Shown piece after piece: positions 8,421 to 15,413 of a stretch of DNA of 64,000 bases (within the stretch, counting starts at the first letter, position 1; the number at the start of each line of letters is the position of its first letter). A program made the position numbers and the translations under genes. The notes beneath the pieces are model-generated. The model saw nothing but the letters and a program-made list of their open reading frames with translations, made no database searches and was not told the DNA's origin. Location: assembly GCF_013911645.1 (NCBI RefSeq), contig NZ_JACESV010000004.1, positions 62,001-126,000 on the forward strand. The letters are read 5' to 3'. Source of the DNA: Allomuricauda sp. GTDB lineage: Bacteria > Bacteroidota > Bacteroidia > Flavobacteriales > Flavobacteriaceae.

Positions 8421-8688
8421 AGGAATCGCTTTTCAATTTGCATCTCCTCTCCATAAGATTTTCCAACACCTTGAAAATACTCCATATATCTTTCCATAAC
8501 ATGGAACCATCCAAAAAAAGTTCCTTTAATTAGCCTTCCTTAAAACCAAGCTTTTTTAAAGTAGAACAAAAAGAACCCCCCAAATCTTACCCCCAACTTT
8601 TGCGCATGGATCCTGGCGGGTTTTTGTAGCGTTCCGGCAGATAAGCGTTAAGCAAAAACCCGATAGGGCGCAACCTACTTTTTGGATT
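8421..8688. other. Non-coding flank of the mobilisable element with inverted repeat
   Basis: Contains a perfect 10-bp inverted repeat, CGGGTTTTTG at 8617-8626 and CAAAAACCCG at 8653-8662, separated by 26 bases, just downstream of the relaxase stop. The loop is too long for an ordinary terminator. Nearer the IS there are two imperfect copies of a 'CTCCATA..TTTCCA' motif (about 8450 and 8483). The element's left end probably lies here, but I could not identify an att core. Confidence 0.4.
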
Positions 8689-9711
8689 TCAATACCCCAT
8701 ATCCTCACCTGTGCCCCTGGCCCTAACGATACCCTTTCCAAGGGCTTTGATGATTTTGGCCGCAATCTGTACTTTATTGGTCGGAATACTGGGAGCTTTG
8801 ACACCCATCGTCTTCAGAAGTTTAAAGGCCATGTCCTTTTCCTTGGTGGGCAATCCCATGACCTTGGCAAAGAACTTCCCCGGTTCCTTTGCATGGGCCT
8901 TTCTCCCAACGTAGGATTCCACATAGTTCCTTTTGAACCCAGTTGTCCTATCAAAGGTCTTTTCGGCTGCTTGGTAAAAACTGTCCCTATCAAATCCTCT
9001 CTTGACCGTCTTTCCGTTCAGTTCCACTTCTGAGGCCTTGTGCTTGGCCATAGGGGAAAGTGTATAGGTGTTGGTTACGTCCCTTCTGCTGACTATGATA
9101 TGGATATGGGTCTGTTGCCCCTCCTTTTTCATCCCTGCGGCCACCAATTGTCCGTTCTGTTTGTGCGGGGCCAATCTTTCTTGCTCTTTGATCCTCTTTT
9201 CAAGCTCATTGACATTACCGATGGATTCGCCCCGTTCCACTTTCCGTATCTCGTTCCTGAGCCTTGCTATCTCCCCTCGGTAGGGGGCATTCTCCTGAAC
9301 CTGTCTGTCAAAGCCCCTATAGGTGCGTTCATGCTCTATCTTGGCATAATATTTCAAGTTCTCGGCCTTGATCTCTTGGTTCCTATGGAAACTCTTGGCA
9401 TAGTCCTCCATGAGTTTCCTTGTATATTCCCTGAGTATATTTGGGTCATTGCCTATGACCTGTAATTCCCTTTTATTGGGACTGACCACTATTGAATAGA
9501 ATTTCGGGTCCTTCTGCCTAAGTTTGGCGGTATTGGCATCAATTTCATCAATGACCGTTTGAGGGCTTACGCTGTCGTTCTCTTGGTCAAAGAATTCCTC
9601 CCTGTGTTCGGGCGACCTATCCTCGTTTTCCTTTTCCAGATAGTCCACATAGTTCCCTACACTGGAGTTGTAGGTACTGCCCATTTTCTGTGCTGAGATG
9701 GTAAGGTACAT
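8689..9711 (-). CDS. mobB: MobB-type relaxase/mobilisation protein (DUF5712-like)
   Basis: A 340-residue protein matching the Bacteroidota MobB mobilisation family. The relaxase metal site is the 'THIHIIVSRRD' segment (His202, His204). Candidate catalytic tyrosines lie near the N-terminus (Tyr14, Tyr21, Tyr24), within a start 'MYLTISAQKMGSTYNSSVGN' that resembles other MobB proteins. The middle (about 110-185) is charged and helical. Such relaxases nick the element's oriT and pilot the strand through a conjugation apparatus supplied in trans; no transfer genes are present here. It follows the BfmA/BtgA gene by 5 bp, clearly one operon. Confidence 0.85.
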   Translation of the reverse strand: MYLTISAQKMGSTYNSSVGNYVDYLEKENEDRSPEHREEFFDQENDSVSPQTVIDEIDANTAKLRQKDPKFYSIVVSPNKRELQVIGNDPNILREYTRKLMEDYAKSFHRNQEIKAENLKYYAKIEHERTYRGFDRQVQENAPYRGEIARLRNEIRKVERGESIGNVNELEKRIKEQERLAPHKQNGQLVAAGMKKEGQQTHIHIIVSRRDVTNTYTLSPMAKHKASEVELNGKTVKRGFDRDSFYQAAEKTFDRTTGFKRNYVESYVGRKAHAKEPGKFFAKVMGLPTKEKDMAFKLLKTMGVKAPSIPTNKVQIAAKIIKALGKGIVRARGTGEDMGY

Positions 9712-9716
9712 AAGCG

Positions 9717-10301
9717 TTATTTTAATTGATATTTCAGGCTTTCAAAATCCCCGATGCCCATATTGATCTTTAGATATGGCTTTCCCATCATTGGCTCCAC
9801 CTTCTCCACATTGTTGAGGATTTCATTGCAACGTTTTTTATAGTTTTCAAATTCTTGCAGTATTCTATCATGCTCCACTTTTGGAACGGTATTCCTAGGC
9901 TCCAAAAAATCCATTCGCTCTTCCTGTATCTGGACAGGTTCCCGTCTCGGTTTCCTCCCATCCTTTACATAGGCCTCATAAAGTATCAGTACCATTTCAT
10001 AGGTGGGCCGGATACTGGTCTTTTCCATGTTCTTGATAATGGCGATGAGCCTATCGAATTTTTTCATCATCTTCAATTGCAACTTTTTGATACTATCAAG
10101 AATGACCTTTGTTCCCTCCCCAAAGGGGTCAAGGTTGTTCTCCTTGAAGTATTGTACCATTCCATCCAACACCTCACTATGTGATTTGCCGAACCTTTTG
10201 GAATAAGTGCGAAATCGTGTGGCCGTTTCCTTCTTTACGGTGATATTGGAATAACCACCGCTCCCTTTCTTTGTTCTATCATTTGTTGATTGCTTTTCCA
10301 T
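9717..10301 (-). CDS. BfmA/BtgA-family mobilisation accessory protein
   Basis: A 194-residue basic protein that resembles the BfmA/BtgA mobilisation proteins of Bacteroidota. The N-terminal third has a 'SNITVKKETATRFRTYSKRF' segment followed by 'KSHSEVLDGMVQYF', which looks like a ribbon-helix-helix or similar DNA-binding region that would recognise oriT. The rest is helical with coiled-coil-like heptads (about 125-170). It is transcribed directly ahead of the MobB relaxase with a 5-bp gap, the usual arrangement, and probably acts as the relaxosome accessory factor. Confidence 0.8.
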   Translation of the reverse strand: MEKQSTNDRTKKGSGGYSNITVKKETATRFRTYSKRFGKSHSEVLDGMVQYFKENNLDPFGEGTKVILDSIKKLQLKMMKKFDRLIAIIKNMEKTSIRPTYEMVLILYEAYVKDGRKPRREPVQIQEERMDFLEPRNTVPKVEHDRILQEFENYKKRCNEILNNVEKVEPMMGKPYLKINMGIGDFESLKYQLK

Positions 10302-10563
10302 AGGTATTTTTCATTTTTTCGTCAAATTGCGTCAATTTTTGCGTCAAAAATTTCCAGTGTTTATGGGGCCTCCCATAGGGTTTACTGTAGATTTCGAAAA
10401 AGTCTACTGTAGGCCCTGATTTTGTACAGTATTCCAAAATCACCTCAATAAACTGGTTTTCAACTTGTTGAAGACCCGAAAACAACCGTGATGGCGCAAT
10501 TTGCGCATCACCCTCTTGCTATTCCCTACGTCCCGCAAGCGGGACTGAATGAATACTACCTGA
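10302..10563. other. Candidate oriT region between integrase and mobilisation genes
   Basis: This non-coding 262 bp carries several structured motifs: three direct CGTCAA repeats at 10320, 10330 and 10342, a near-perfect inverted repeat GATG-g-CGCAA/TTGCGCATC at 10490-10509, and a perfect GTCCCGC-AA-GCGGGAC palindrome at 10530-10545. A position directly upstream of the mobilisation operon is where oriT usually lies. A 68-codon overlapping frame (10279-10485, minus) is not convincing. Confidence 0.4.
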
Positions 10564-11799
10564 TCATCCTTCGGCTGCTTTTTTGGTCTGCATATGATTT
10601 ATCAGGTTTTGCATGTCCTCCCCTATCTTGTGTTCCAATACCCTTGCATAGATTTGTGTGGTGGACAGTTTGGTATGGCCGAGCATTTTGGAGACTGTTT
10701 CTATCGGGACTCCATTGGAAAGGGTTACCGTTGTTGCAAAAGTGTGCCTGGCCGAATGAAAGGATATGGTTTTGTAAATACCACAGGCCTTGGCAATCTC
10801 CTTTAGATATTTGTTAGTCTTTTGATTGGATAGCACAGGTAGTATTTTTGTATCGGTCTCTGGACTGTCCCAATACTTTTCAATGATTTCTTTTGCTTTG
10901 GGCAATAAGGGCAGTTTTACACTTTCCGATGTCTTTTCCCTTTTGGTATAGATCCATTGGTTTCCATCAATACCAAGTACAAGTTGATTCTTTTCAAGTT
11001 CCCGGACATCTATATAGGATAGGCCAGTATAACAAGCAAAAAGGAAAGCATCCTTGACCTTTTCATAGCCTGCCCCGGTAAAGTCCGTTTCTTCAATACG
11101 CTTAAGTTCCCTTTCCGTTAGATAACTACGTTCAGTTTTATGAAACCGGAGCTTATAGTTAATGAAAGGGTCTTTGTCCAACCATTCCAACTTGACACCC
11201 AGCTTGACCATTTTCATTAAACGCTCCAAGTGTTTCATTGCCCCATTATTGGTACATTTCTTACCCTTTTGTAGTTGTGGGCCGTTCAATAGATAATGTT
11301 CAAAATCGGTGATGAACTTATAGTTCAATTGTTTCAATCGGATGTCGGGGAGTTTGTATTTAGATTCCAAAAAACGAAGGAGATACTTTTTGGTCCCATA
11401 ATAGTTCTTCATCGTTCCGGGGCGGAGTACACTCTTTTGTGTTTTGTTATGATACTCGATAAGTTCAAGTAGGGTATTATGTTGCTCGTCCTGCCCTAGA
11501 TAACGGGCCTTGATTGCCTGTGCCGTGATCACCTTTTCTTCCCGCAACAATACCTTATGGGTGTCCATGATTGCAGCATAGACCTCATCAAGATAGCTGT
11601 TCAATAAACGGGCCTTATGTGTCAGACCATGGAGCCTTCCCTTGTTTTCATCCCATTCATTCACCGAAACATATCGTTTCAGACTGATTTCTGCCCGTTT
11701 TCCGTTGACGGTGATACGGGCATAAATGGTCAATTTTTCGGGGTTGTTGGAAGTGTCCCGTGTAAAGAGAAGTACTTTTAAAGTGTTGGAATTGCGCAT
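10564..11799 (-). CDS. int: Tyrosine recombinase/integrase, CTnDOT-like
   Basis: A 411-residue site-specific recombinase. Residues 1-95 form the Arm-DNA-binding region, 110-215 the SAM-like core-binding domain and 225-400 the catalytic domain. Visible active-site residues are Lys286/Lys289 in the beta-hairpin, His348-x-x-Arg351 ('HSARHTF'), His375 ('LGHTKLSTTQ') and the nucleophile Tyr384. At the canonical first arginine ('TGLR') the protein has Ser261 ('TGLSYIDV'), as known for IntDOT of CTnDOT and its relatives, so this is a subfamily trait rather than a defect. It presumably moves the mobilisable element that it borders. Confidence 0.9.
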   Translation of the reverse strand: MRNSNTLKVLLFTRDTSNNPEKLTIYARITVNGKRAEISLKRYVSVNEWDENKGRLHGLTHKARLLNSYLDEVYAAIMDTHKVLLREEKVITAQAIKARYLGQDEQHNTLLELIEYHNKTQKSVLRPGTMKNYYGTKKYLLRFLESKYKLPDIRLKQLNYKFITDFEHYLLNGPQLQKGKKCTNNGAMKHLERLMKMVKLGVKLEWLDKDPFINYKLRFHKTERSYLTERELKRIEETDFTGAGYEKVKDAFLFACYTGLSYIDVRELEKNQLVLGIDGNQWIYTKREKTSESVKLPLLPKAKEIIEKYWDSPETDTKILPVLSNQKTNKYLKEIAKACGIYKTISFHSARHTFATTVTLSNGVPIETVSKMLGHTKLSTTQIYARVLEHKIGEDMQNLINHMQTKKAAEG

Positions 11800-11950
11800 A
11801 CTACATAATTTTTGTGTTTGACAAAACAGGTTTGCAAAACACCCATAAACAGCGTCAAACTATAGCTAAATTATGCACAAGGAACGTACCGAACCATTCA
11901 CCGAACTCTACACCTTTTATATGGTTTTAAATGAATTCAATTGAATGCAA

Positions 11951-11993
11951 CAAAAACAAAAAGCACTGTCAATCAGTCAGTTGACAGTGCTTT
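11951..11993 (-). terminator. Rho-independent terminator of tRNA-Pro
   Basis: On the minus strand an AAAGCACTGTCAA stem, an 8-base loop and the complementary TTGACAGTGCTTT are followed by a T-rich tract with one G interruption. It lies about 25 bases after the tRNA 3' end. Its intact state shows that the mobilisable element did not disrupt the tRNA unit. Confidence 0.85.
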
Positions 11994-12016
11994 GATACCA
12001 CCTATTTAGTGGTTCG

Positions 12017-12090
12017 TCGGGATGACTGGATTCGAACCAGCGACCACGCGCACCCCATGCGCGTACGCTACCAGACTGCGCCACATCCCG
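12017..12090 (-). tRNA. tRNA-Pro (anticodon GGG)
   Basis: The minus strand folds into a complete cloverleaf of 74 nt: acceptor stem CGGGATG/CATCCCG, D arm with GCAGTCTGGTAGC, anticodon arm CGCGC-ATGGGGT-GCGCG, and T arm CTGGTTCGAATCCAG. The seven-base loop ATGGGGT puts GGG at positions 34-36, reading proline CCC/CCT codons. No CCA is encoded. An intrinsic terminator follows, and a tandem repeat containing the tRNA 5' end lies immediately upstream. Confidence 0.95.
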
Positions 12091-12335
12091 AAATCAGCTA
12101 AATGCTGATAAAATTCAAAAAAAACAATACCCAAATTTCAATTCCGCCTACCGCTAAGCAGTCTGGGTACCAGACGGAGTCTATCCTGAGCGTAGCCGTA
12201 GGGCCACATCCCGAAATCAGCTAAATGCTGATAAAATTCAAAAAAACAATACCCAAATTACAATTCCGCCTACCGCTAAGCGGTCTGGGTAACAGACGGA
12301 GTCTATCCTGAGCGTAGCCGAAGGGCCACATCCCG
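12081..12335. repeat. Tandem 123/122-bp repeats containing the tRNA-Pro 5' end
   Basis: Starting at the tRNA 5' end (CCACATCCCG, 12081-12090), a 123-bp block is followed by a 122-bp copy (12204-12325) that differs at a handful of positions; the first 13 bases then recur a third time at 12326. Each unit holds the ten first tRNA bases, a 6-bp hairpin (ATCAGC-TAAAT-GCTGAT), a putative tRNA promoter region and a 'CCTGAGCGTAGCCG' repeat tail. No gene lies in this interval. Confidence 0.85.
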
Positions 12336-12531
12336 AAAACGGACTGCAAAAATATAAATTTTGGTGACATTTCAATCCTAAAATTACTTTTTTACGAAAA
12401 CTATATAAAGGATACTCAGATTTGTCAATTCAATATTCTAAATAATAGTTTCTGTTCTTACAAAAATTCTCTTTATCTTCCATAAAACGGACTTTAAATC
12501 TGCTGTTTATCTATTGTTTCAATATAAAATC
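12336..12531. other. Upstream region of the sugar dehydrogenase gene
   Basis: AT-rich non-coding sequence of about 195 bp between the tRNA-associated repeats and the dehydrogenase gene. I find no full TTG/TAnnTTTG promoter and no hairpin worth noting. Confidence 0.4.
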
Positions 12532-13650
12532 ATGCAAAAACACCTCTTATTCCCATATTTTTTTATTTTACTGCTCAGTACATCCTGTGCCCAAAAATCA
12601 GATAAGGGCATACACCTTCCTGCAACCATTGATTTTACACCTAAGCTTGTGGTAGGTGGGGTCCAAAATCCTTGGGGCATGGTATTTTTGTCCGACAATA
12701 GTATTTTGGTATCAGAGAAATCCGGAAAGCTCCTTCTCCACAAATCCGGAAAAACCATTGAAGTAGGCAATGCCCCTGAAGTATACAACCGTGGACAAGG
12801 TGGTTTAATGGATATTGAACTGCATCCCGATTACGACAATAATGGTTGGATTTATTTTTCCTACGCTTCTACCGAAGGCAATGAAAAAGGTGGCAATACG
12901 GCCATTATACGCGCCAAGTTATCCAACAACAAGCTCGTAAACATTGAAAAATTGTATAAAGCATCGCCAAACTCCACACGCGGACAACATTTTGGATCTA
13001 GAATTGAGTTTGACAATGATGGTTACTTGTTCTTCTCGATTGGCGAAAGAGGGGACAGGGATGTAAACCCACAGGATATTACTCGCGATGGCGGTAAAAT
13101 TTATCGTTTGCACGATGATGGTCGTATTCCTGAAGACAATCCATTTATTGATGAAACAGGGGCAAAAAAAGCCATCTACAGCTATGGGCATAGAAACCCT
13201 CAAGGCTTGGCTCTTCATCCTAAAACCGGAGTGCTTTGGGAACATGAGCACGGACCAAGGGGCGGGGATGAAATCAATATCATACAAAAAGGTAAAAACT
13301 ATGGGTGGCCCGTAATCACCTACGGCATTAATTATAGTGGCACCGAAATTACCGATGAAACCTCAAGGCCAGGCATGGAACAGCCATTATACCAATGGAC
13401 ACCATCCATTGCACCATCCGGGATGACGTTTGTTACTTCTGAGAAATATCCCAAATGGAAAGACAATCTATTGGTCGGCTCCCTAGCTTTTCAATATTTG
13501 GAGCGATTGGAATTAAGGGACAACAAAGTTGTATACCGCGAAAAATTATTGGATGGCATGGGCCGTGTTCGTAACGTGCGCCAAGCACCAGATGGTTTCA
13601 TTTATGTAGGTGTTGAAGGTAAAGGGATTTACCGATTGGAGCCAAAATAA
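12532..13650 (+). CDS. PQQ-dependent soluble sugar dehydrogenase (lipoprotein)
   Basis: I start at the second ATG because it gives a compact lipoprotein signal, a hydrophobic run ending 'LLSTSC' with the lipid Cys at residue 19; an upstream ATG at 12514 adds six codons. The protein is a six-bladed propeller of the soluble aldose/glucose dehydrogenase family: 'NPWGMVFLSDNSILVSEKSG', 'GGLMDIELHPDYDNNGWIYF', 'FGSRIEFDNDGYLFFSIGER', 'SYGHRNPQGLALHPKTG' and 'WEHEHGPRGGDEINII'. The 'GHRNPQG' and 'EHGPRGGDE' motifs form the PQQ and calcium site in this family. It oxidises aldoses in the periplasm. It converges with murQ, 11 bp away. Confidence 0.85.
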   Translation: MQKHLLFPYFFILLLSTSCAQKSDKGIHLPATIDFTPKLVVGGVQNPWGMVFLSDNSILVSEKSGKLLLHKSGKTIEVGNAPEVYNRGQGGLMDIELHPDYDNNGWIYFSYASTEGNEKGGNTAIIRAKLSNNKLVNIEKLYKASPNSTRGQHFGSRIEFDNDGYLFFSIGERGDRDVNPQDITRDGGKIYRLHDDGRIPEDNPFIDETGAKKAIYSYGHRNPQGLALHPKTGVLWEHEHGPRGGDEINIIQKGKNYGWPVITYGINYSGTEITDETSRPGMEQPLYQWTPSIAPSGMTFVTSEKYPKWKDNLLVGSLAFQYLERLELRDNKVVYREKLLDGMGRVRNVRQAPDGFIYVGVEGKGIYRLEPK

Positions 13651-13661
13651 TCTGGGCTTAC

Positions 13662-14477
13662 TTATTTCAAAGCATCAACGGCCAACTTGACCGAACCATA
13701 TTTTTTGAGCGCTTTTTCGGCTTCCTCATAACTCAGGCCCAGTTCTTCCATAATGTAACGCGTTCCCCTATCCACCAATTTGGTGTTGCTCAATTGCATG
13801 TTCACCATTTTGTTGCCTTTTACCCTACCTACACGAATCATCAAGGCGGTGGAAATCATGTTCAGGACCAGTTTTTGACTGGTTCCACTTTTCATTCGGG
13901 TACTCCCTGTTAAAAATTCAGGGCCAACGTTCACTTCAATCGGTATATCACTTGATTTAGCCAGAGGAGACCCTGGATTATTGGTAATCCCCACTGTTAG
14001 AATACCATTGGACTTTGCATCTTCAATCCCTCCCAAAACGTAAGGAGTGGTGCCCGAAGCAGCAATGCCCACCAAAACATCGTTATCATTAATATTATGT
14101 TCCTGAAGGTCTTTCCAAGCTTGCTTCGTGTCATCTTCAGCATTCTCTACCGCCTTGCGAATCGCATCATCTCCTCCTGCAATCAATCCAATTATCCGAT
14201 CATGTGGCATCCCAAACGTAGGTGGAATTTCTGAAGCATCCAATATGCCCAATCTACCACTGGTTCCGGCCCCTATATAAAAAAGTCTCCCCCCTTTTTC
14301 AAAACGTTTGGCCGTTTCATCAACTACTTTGACTACCTGAGGCAATACCTGCTCAACAGCTTCTGCCACTTTCTTGTCCTCATTGTTGATATTGGCTACA
14401 ATCTCCAATGTATCCATTTCATCCAACCCATCATAGTTGGATGGCTCCTCGGTAATCTTAATGTGTTTTTCCACCAC
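13662..14477 (-). CDS. murQ: N-acetylmuramic acid 6-phosphate etherase
   Basis: A 271-residue cytoplasmic lyase that removes D-lactate from MurNAc-6-phosphate to give GlcNAc-6-phosphate. The SIS domain is evident: 'RLFYIGAGTSGRLGILDASE', 'IIGLIAGGDDAIRKAVENAED', 'VLVGIAASGTTPYVLG', 'GILTVGITNNPGSPLA' and 'EFLTGSTRMKSGTSQKLVLN'. The catalytic acid Glu in 'DASEIPPTF' and the second Glu of the 'NAEDD' segment are kept. Length is slightly below the usual 300. It follows the DeoR-type regulator by 4 bp, so both are co-transcribed. It supplies the GlcNAc-6-P used by the divergent nagB-type fusion. Confidence 0.95.
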   Translation of the reverse strand: MVEKHIKITEEPSNYDGLDEMDTLEIVANINNEDKKVAEAVEQVLPQVVKVVDETAKRFEKGGRLFYIGAGTSGRLGILDASEIPPTFGMPHDRIIGLIAGGDDAIRKAVENAEDDTKQAWKDLQEHNINDNDVLVGIAASGTTPYVLGGIEDAKSNGILTVGITNNPGSPLAKSSDIPIEVNVGPEFLTGSTRMKSGTSQKLVLNMISTALMIRVGRVKGNKMVNMQLSNTKLVDRGTRYIMEELGLSYEEAEKALKKYGSVKLAVDALK

Positions 14478-14481
14478 TACT

Positions 14482-15231
14482 TTATAGTATTTGTACGTTT
14501 AAATTTTTGAATGCGTTCAGTTTTGCGTCCCAAGGTTCCAACTCCGTTATCATGGTATTGATTACGTTCAAATCGCATGTTTTAAAGCGATGTTGGGAAT
14601 TCAATTTCTCCGAAATACATAAAAGTACGGCTTTCTTGGAAGCGTTGATTACGGCTTTTTTCGTCTGCACCACATCCCAATCAAACTCGGTCAATCCAAA
14701 TTCCGTGTCAACATAACCCGTACCTATAAAACTATAATCCACTTTAATCTGTGACAGTGCATTGATAGTACTGGACCCCATTGCTATTTGCGACCCCTTT
14801 GATAGTGTACCCCCAATAAATATGGTTTCCACATTAGGTTTGCGCAGCAACTCCATAGCTACAGGCAGACTCAGGGTGAAACAAGTGAGTTTTAGGTTTA
14901 CGGGCAACAATTTGGCCAACTCGAGGCAGGTTGTCCCCCCATCAATCAAAATGACACTATTGTTTTTAAGAAGGCCCAATGCCTTTTTTGCGATAGTTAT
15001 TTTCTTGTCTTGGGCATAAACATTGCTCTGTTGGGGACTGTGATTGGCAAATCCCAGAGAAACAGCACCTCCATGCACTTTGACCAAGAGGTTTTCATCA
15101 TCAAGCTCTTTGACGTCCCTTCTTACGGTATCTACGGAAACATTGAGCTTGTCCGCCAAATCTGTCAGCAATACCCTGTTATGCAACTCCACCTCATTGA
15201 GTATGGAATGCTGCCTTTCTTCTTTAAGCAT
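14482..15231 (-). CDS. DeoR/GlpR-family transcriptional regulator
   Basis: A 249-residue repressor-type protein. Residues 1-57 are the DeoR winged helix ('ERQHSILNEVELHNRVLLTD', 'LNVSVDTVRRDVKELDDENL', 'VKVHGGAV'). The rest is a DeoR sensor domain that binds sugar phosphates, with 'ILIDGGTTCLELAKLLP', 'FIGGTLSKGSQIAMGSS' and 'FIGTGYVDTEFGLTEFD'. It is divergent from the nagB-PIG-L gene and upstream of murQ, so it most likely controls the recycling locus in response to an amino-sugar phosphate such as GlcN-6-P or GlcNAc-6-P. A candidate operator pair lies in the 180-bp divergent region. Confidence 0.9.
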   Translation of the reverse strand: MLKEERQHSILNEVELHNRVLLTDLADKLNVSVDTVRRDVKELDDENLLVKVHGGAVSLGFANHSPQQSNVYAQDKKITIAKKALGLLKNNSVILIDGGTTCLELAKLLPVNLKLTCFTLSLPVAMELLRKPNVETIFIGGTLSKGSQIAMGSSTINALSQIKVDYSFIGTGYVDTEFGLTEFDWDVVQTKKAVINASKKAVLLCISEKLNSQHRFKTCDLNVINTMITELEPWDAKLNAFKNLNVQIL

Positions 15232-15328
15232 ATGATATCCTTTTCATACGAATTCAAAAGTAGAAAACAATCACGGAAAATATCTTCTACCGGAACATAA
15301 TGTTTATTTTGCTTAAAAACTGCAAATA

Positions 15329-15386
15329 ATTGCAAATATAATGCGTTTTATTGCTGTTTAATGCTTTTTTTGAATATATTTGCAAT
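15329..15386. promoter_or_regulatory. Candidate operator: 11-bp inverted repeat ATTGCAAATAT
   Basis: ATTGCAAATAT at 15329-15339 and its exact complement ATATTTGCAAT at 15376-15386 face each other 47 bp centre to centre. The downstream copy covers the -7 box of the nagB promoter, and a further TGCAAAT lies at 15321. Position between the divergent DeoR-type regulator and its presumed target makes this the best operator candidate in the window. Inferred, not proven. Confidence 0.5.
15351..15382 (+). promoter_or_regulatory. Bacteroidota-type promoter of nagB-PIG-L
   Basis: TTG at 15351-15353, 21 bp, then TATATTTG at 15375-15382 match the consensus TTG-N17-23-TAnnTTTG. Transcription would start around 15388, about 25 bases before the ATG at 15414. 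This also argues against any start codon upstream of 15388. Confidence 0.75.
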
Positions 15387-15413
15387 GTTAAACAGGTCAA
15401 AATCAATAAAAAC

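Larger units (their letters stand above)
8617..11860. mobile_element. Small mobilisable element (mobB, bfmA/btgA, integrase)
   Basis: Integrase, BfmA/BtgA protein and MobB relaxase are all on the minus strand with no cargo or transfer genes, so this looks like a minimal integrative mobilisable element or the remnant of a larger one. Boundaries are approximate: the left limit is set at the inverted repeat after mobB, the right limit at a GTTTGAC/GTCAAAC pair (11816-11822 and 11854-11860) upstream of the integrase that may be part of the attachment region. No direct-repeat att core could be found by eye. Confidence 0.5.

Noticed and set aside
8556..8804. 82-codon minus-strand frame overlapping the end of mobB
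   Set aside because: It runs in another frame of the relaxase gene and the inverted repeat; composition is not protein-like.
10279..10485. 68-codon minus-strand frame ahead of the BfmA/BtgA gene
   Set aside because: It covers the repeat-rich candidate oriT and has no recognisable family; probably a chance frame.
12081..12335. CRISPR-like interpretation of the tandem repeats
   Set aside because: Units are 122-123 bp long, nearly identical throughout, without spacers and without cas genes.
15351..15413. TTG-initiated extension of nagB-PIG-L
   Set aside because: It would start within the promoter (-33 TTG to the -7 box), so the ATG at 15414 is preferred.
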